From: Neoroseomonas eburnea
Lineage (GTDB): Bacteria > Pseudomonadota > Alphaproteobacteria > Acetobacterales > Acetobacteraceae
Assembly (NCBI RefSeq): GCF_018129005.1
Contig: NZ_JAAEDL010000002.1
Location: 260,019-324,018 of the forward strand
Direction of reading: 5' to 3'
Length of the DNA: 64,000 nt
Shown here: in pieces, positions 63,610 through 64,000 of the stretch
Layout: each line of letters opens with the position of its first letter
How positions within the stretch are numbered: the stretch's first letter is position 1
Program-made: the position numbers and the translations under genes
The notes under the pieces: generated by a model
Told to the model about the DNA's origin: nothing
Databases searched by the model: none
Seen by the model: only the letters and a program-made list of their open reading frames with translations

Positions 63610-64000
63610 ATGCTCAATCCAATGACACTCTACCCCGCTGATCCCTTCGCGCTGCTGCGGCGCGTCAGCGAGGCGCTGGACCGTGCCGCCTTCAGCACGG
63701 CGGCGCCGGTCTTTCCGGCCGTCAATGTGTGGCAGAACGACGAGGCGGCAGCGATCATCGCAGAAGTGCCGGGCGTCGAGCCGCAGGATATCGACATCTC
63801 CGTCAAGGATGACGTCCTGACCATCGCCGGGGAGCGCCGCGCGCCCGACCTGCCGGAGGGCGCGTCCTGGCAGCGCCGCGAGCGTGCCTTCGGGCGCTTC
63901 TCCCGCGCTATCCGCCTGCCCTTTCGCGTCGATTCCGACCTGGTCGAGGCGCGCTTCGCCGACGGCGTGCTGCGCATCGCCGTCCGTCGCCCCGAGGCCG
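63610..64000 (+). CDS. hsp20: Hsp20/alpha-crystallin small heat-shock protein (partial)
   Basis: ATP-independent holdase that binds unfolding proteins for later handling by ClpK/DnaK. About 130 codons are in the window; the 3' end lies beyond it. The alpha-crystallin domain is clear: FPAVNVWQNDEAAAIIAEVP, VEPQDIDISVKDDVLTIAGE, RRERAFGRFSRAIRLPFRV and DGVLRIAVRRPEA. The C-terminal I-x-I motif is cut off. The start has AAAGGAGG at the ideal distance, suggesting high expression. An sHSP next to clpK is a hallmark of the heat-resistance locus. Confidence 0.93.
   Translation, partial: MLNPMTLYPADPFALLRRVSEALDRAAFSTAAPVFPAVNVWQNDEAAAIIAEVPGVEPQDIDISVKDDVLTIAGERRAPDLPEGASWQRRERAFGRFSRAIRLPFRVDSDLVEARFADGVLRIAVRRPEA

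Overview
The window is GC-rich alphaproteobacterial chromosome, most like the Acetobacteraceae (Roseomonas-type). Supporting signs are stand-alone Bug/TctC periplasmic receptors (three), several orphan ABC solute receptors, a PhaR-PhaC-PhaA block, an MbfA-type membrane ferritin, and short GC-rich hairpins repeated behind many genes. The assignment is inferred from protein character only; there is no rRNA here.

Layout. 0-8 kb is transport: a cut-off peptide-type receptor and a Bug receptor (minus strand), a phnCDEE-type phosphonate/phosphate importer (plus strand) with a PHO box in front, then a second peptide-type receptor. 8-12 kb is polyhydroxyalkanoate metabolism: an XRE regulator, PhaR, a PhaE-like small protein overlapping a PhaC-like Cys-nucleophile hydrolase, and thiolase PhaA. 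12-19 kb holds an MBL-fold hydrolase with a divergent TetR regulator, a methyltransferase, an acetamidase/formamidase, and a minus-strand run mtnB-mtnD-mtnC-2H phosphoesterase-corA (methionine salvage plus a CorA channel). 19-25 kb has tatA, a TerC exporter and a four-gene operon (beta-propeller, DUF305, ECF sigma, anti-sigma). 24-51 kb is mixed catabolism and housekeeping: Bug receptors, thiolase with its OB-fold partner, class III aminotransferase with receptor and divergent RpiR regulator, two M20 peptidases, an M35 protease, tcuAB with a nearby GntR regulator, a metzincin-like protein, NIPSNAP, enoyl-CoA hydratase, gluQRS, HNH nuclease, a 2OG oxygenase fusion, coq7-dsbB, GST and cupin.

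52-54.9 kb looks like a worn integration site. A tRNA-Leu 5' fragment precedes an intact tRNA-Leu(CAA). Then come vsr and a cytosine DNA methyltransferase, a C-terminal remnant of another island gene, and a rhomboid gene cut off after its first catalytic-domain segment.

55-64 kb is the most striking part: mbfA, a DegP-type protease, psiE, ftsH, a ClpK/ClpG-type disaggregase, an NDUFS4-like protein and hsp20 (cut by the window end). From degP to clpK the genes overlap or are nearly fused. The gene content matches the transmissible locus of heat resistance / protein quality control known from Gammaproteobacteria. Together these genes would degrade, unfold and hold damaged membrane and soluble proteins under heat or oxidative stress.

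At least two families of intergenic hairpin repeats sit just behind genes throughout the window and probably act as transcript ends.
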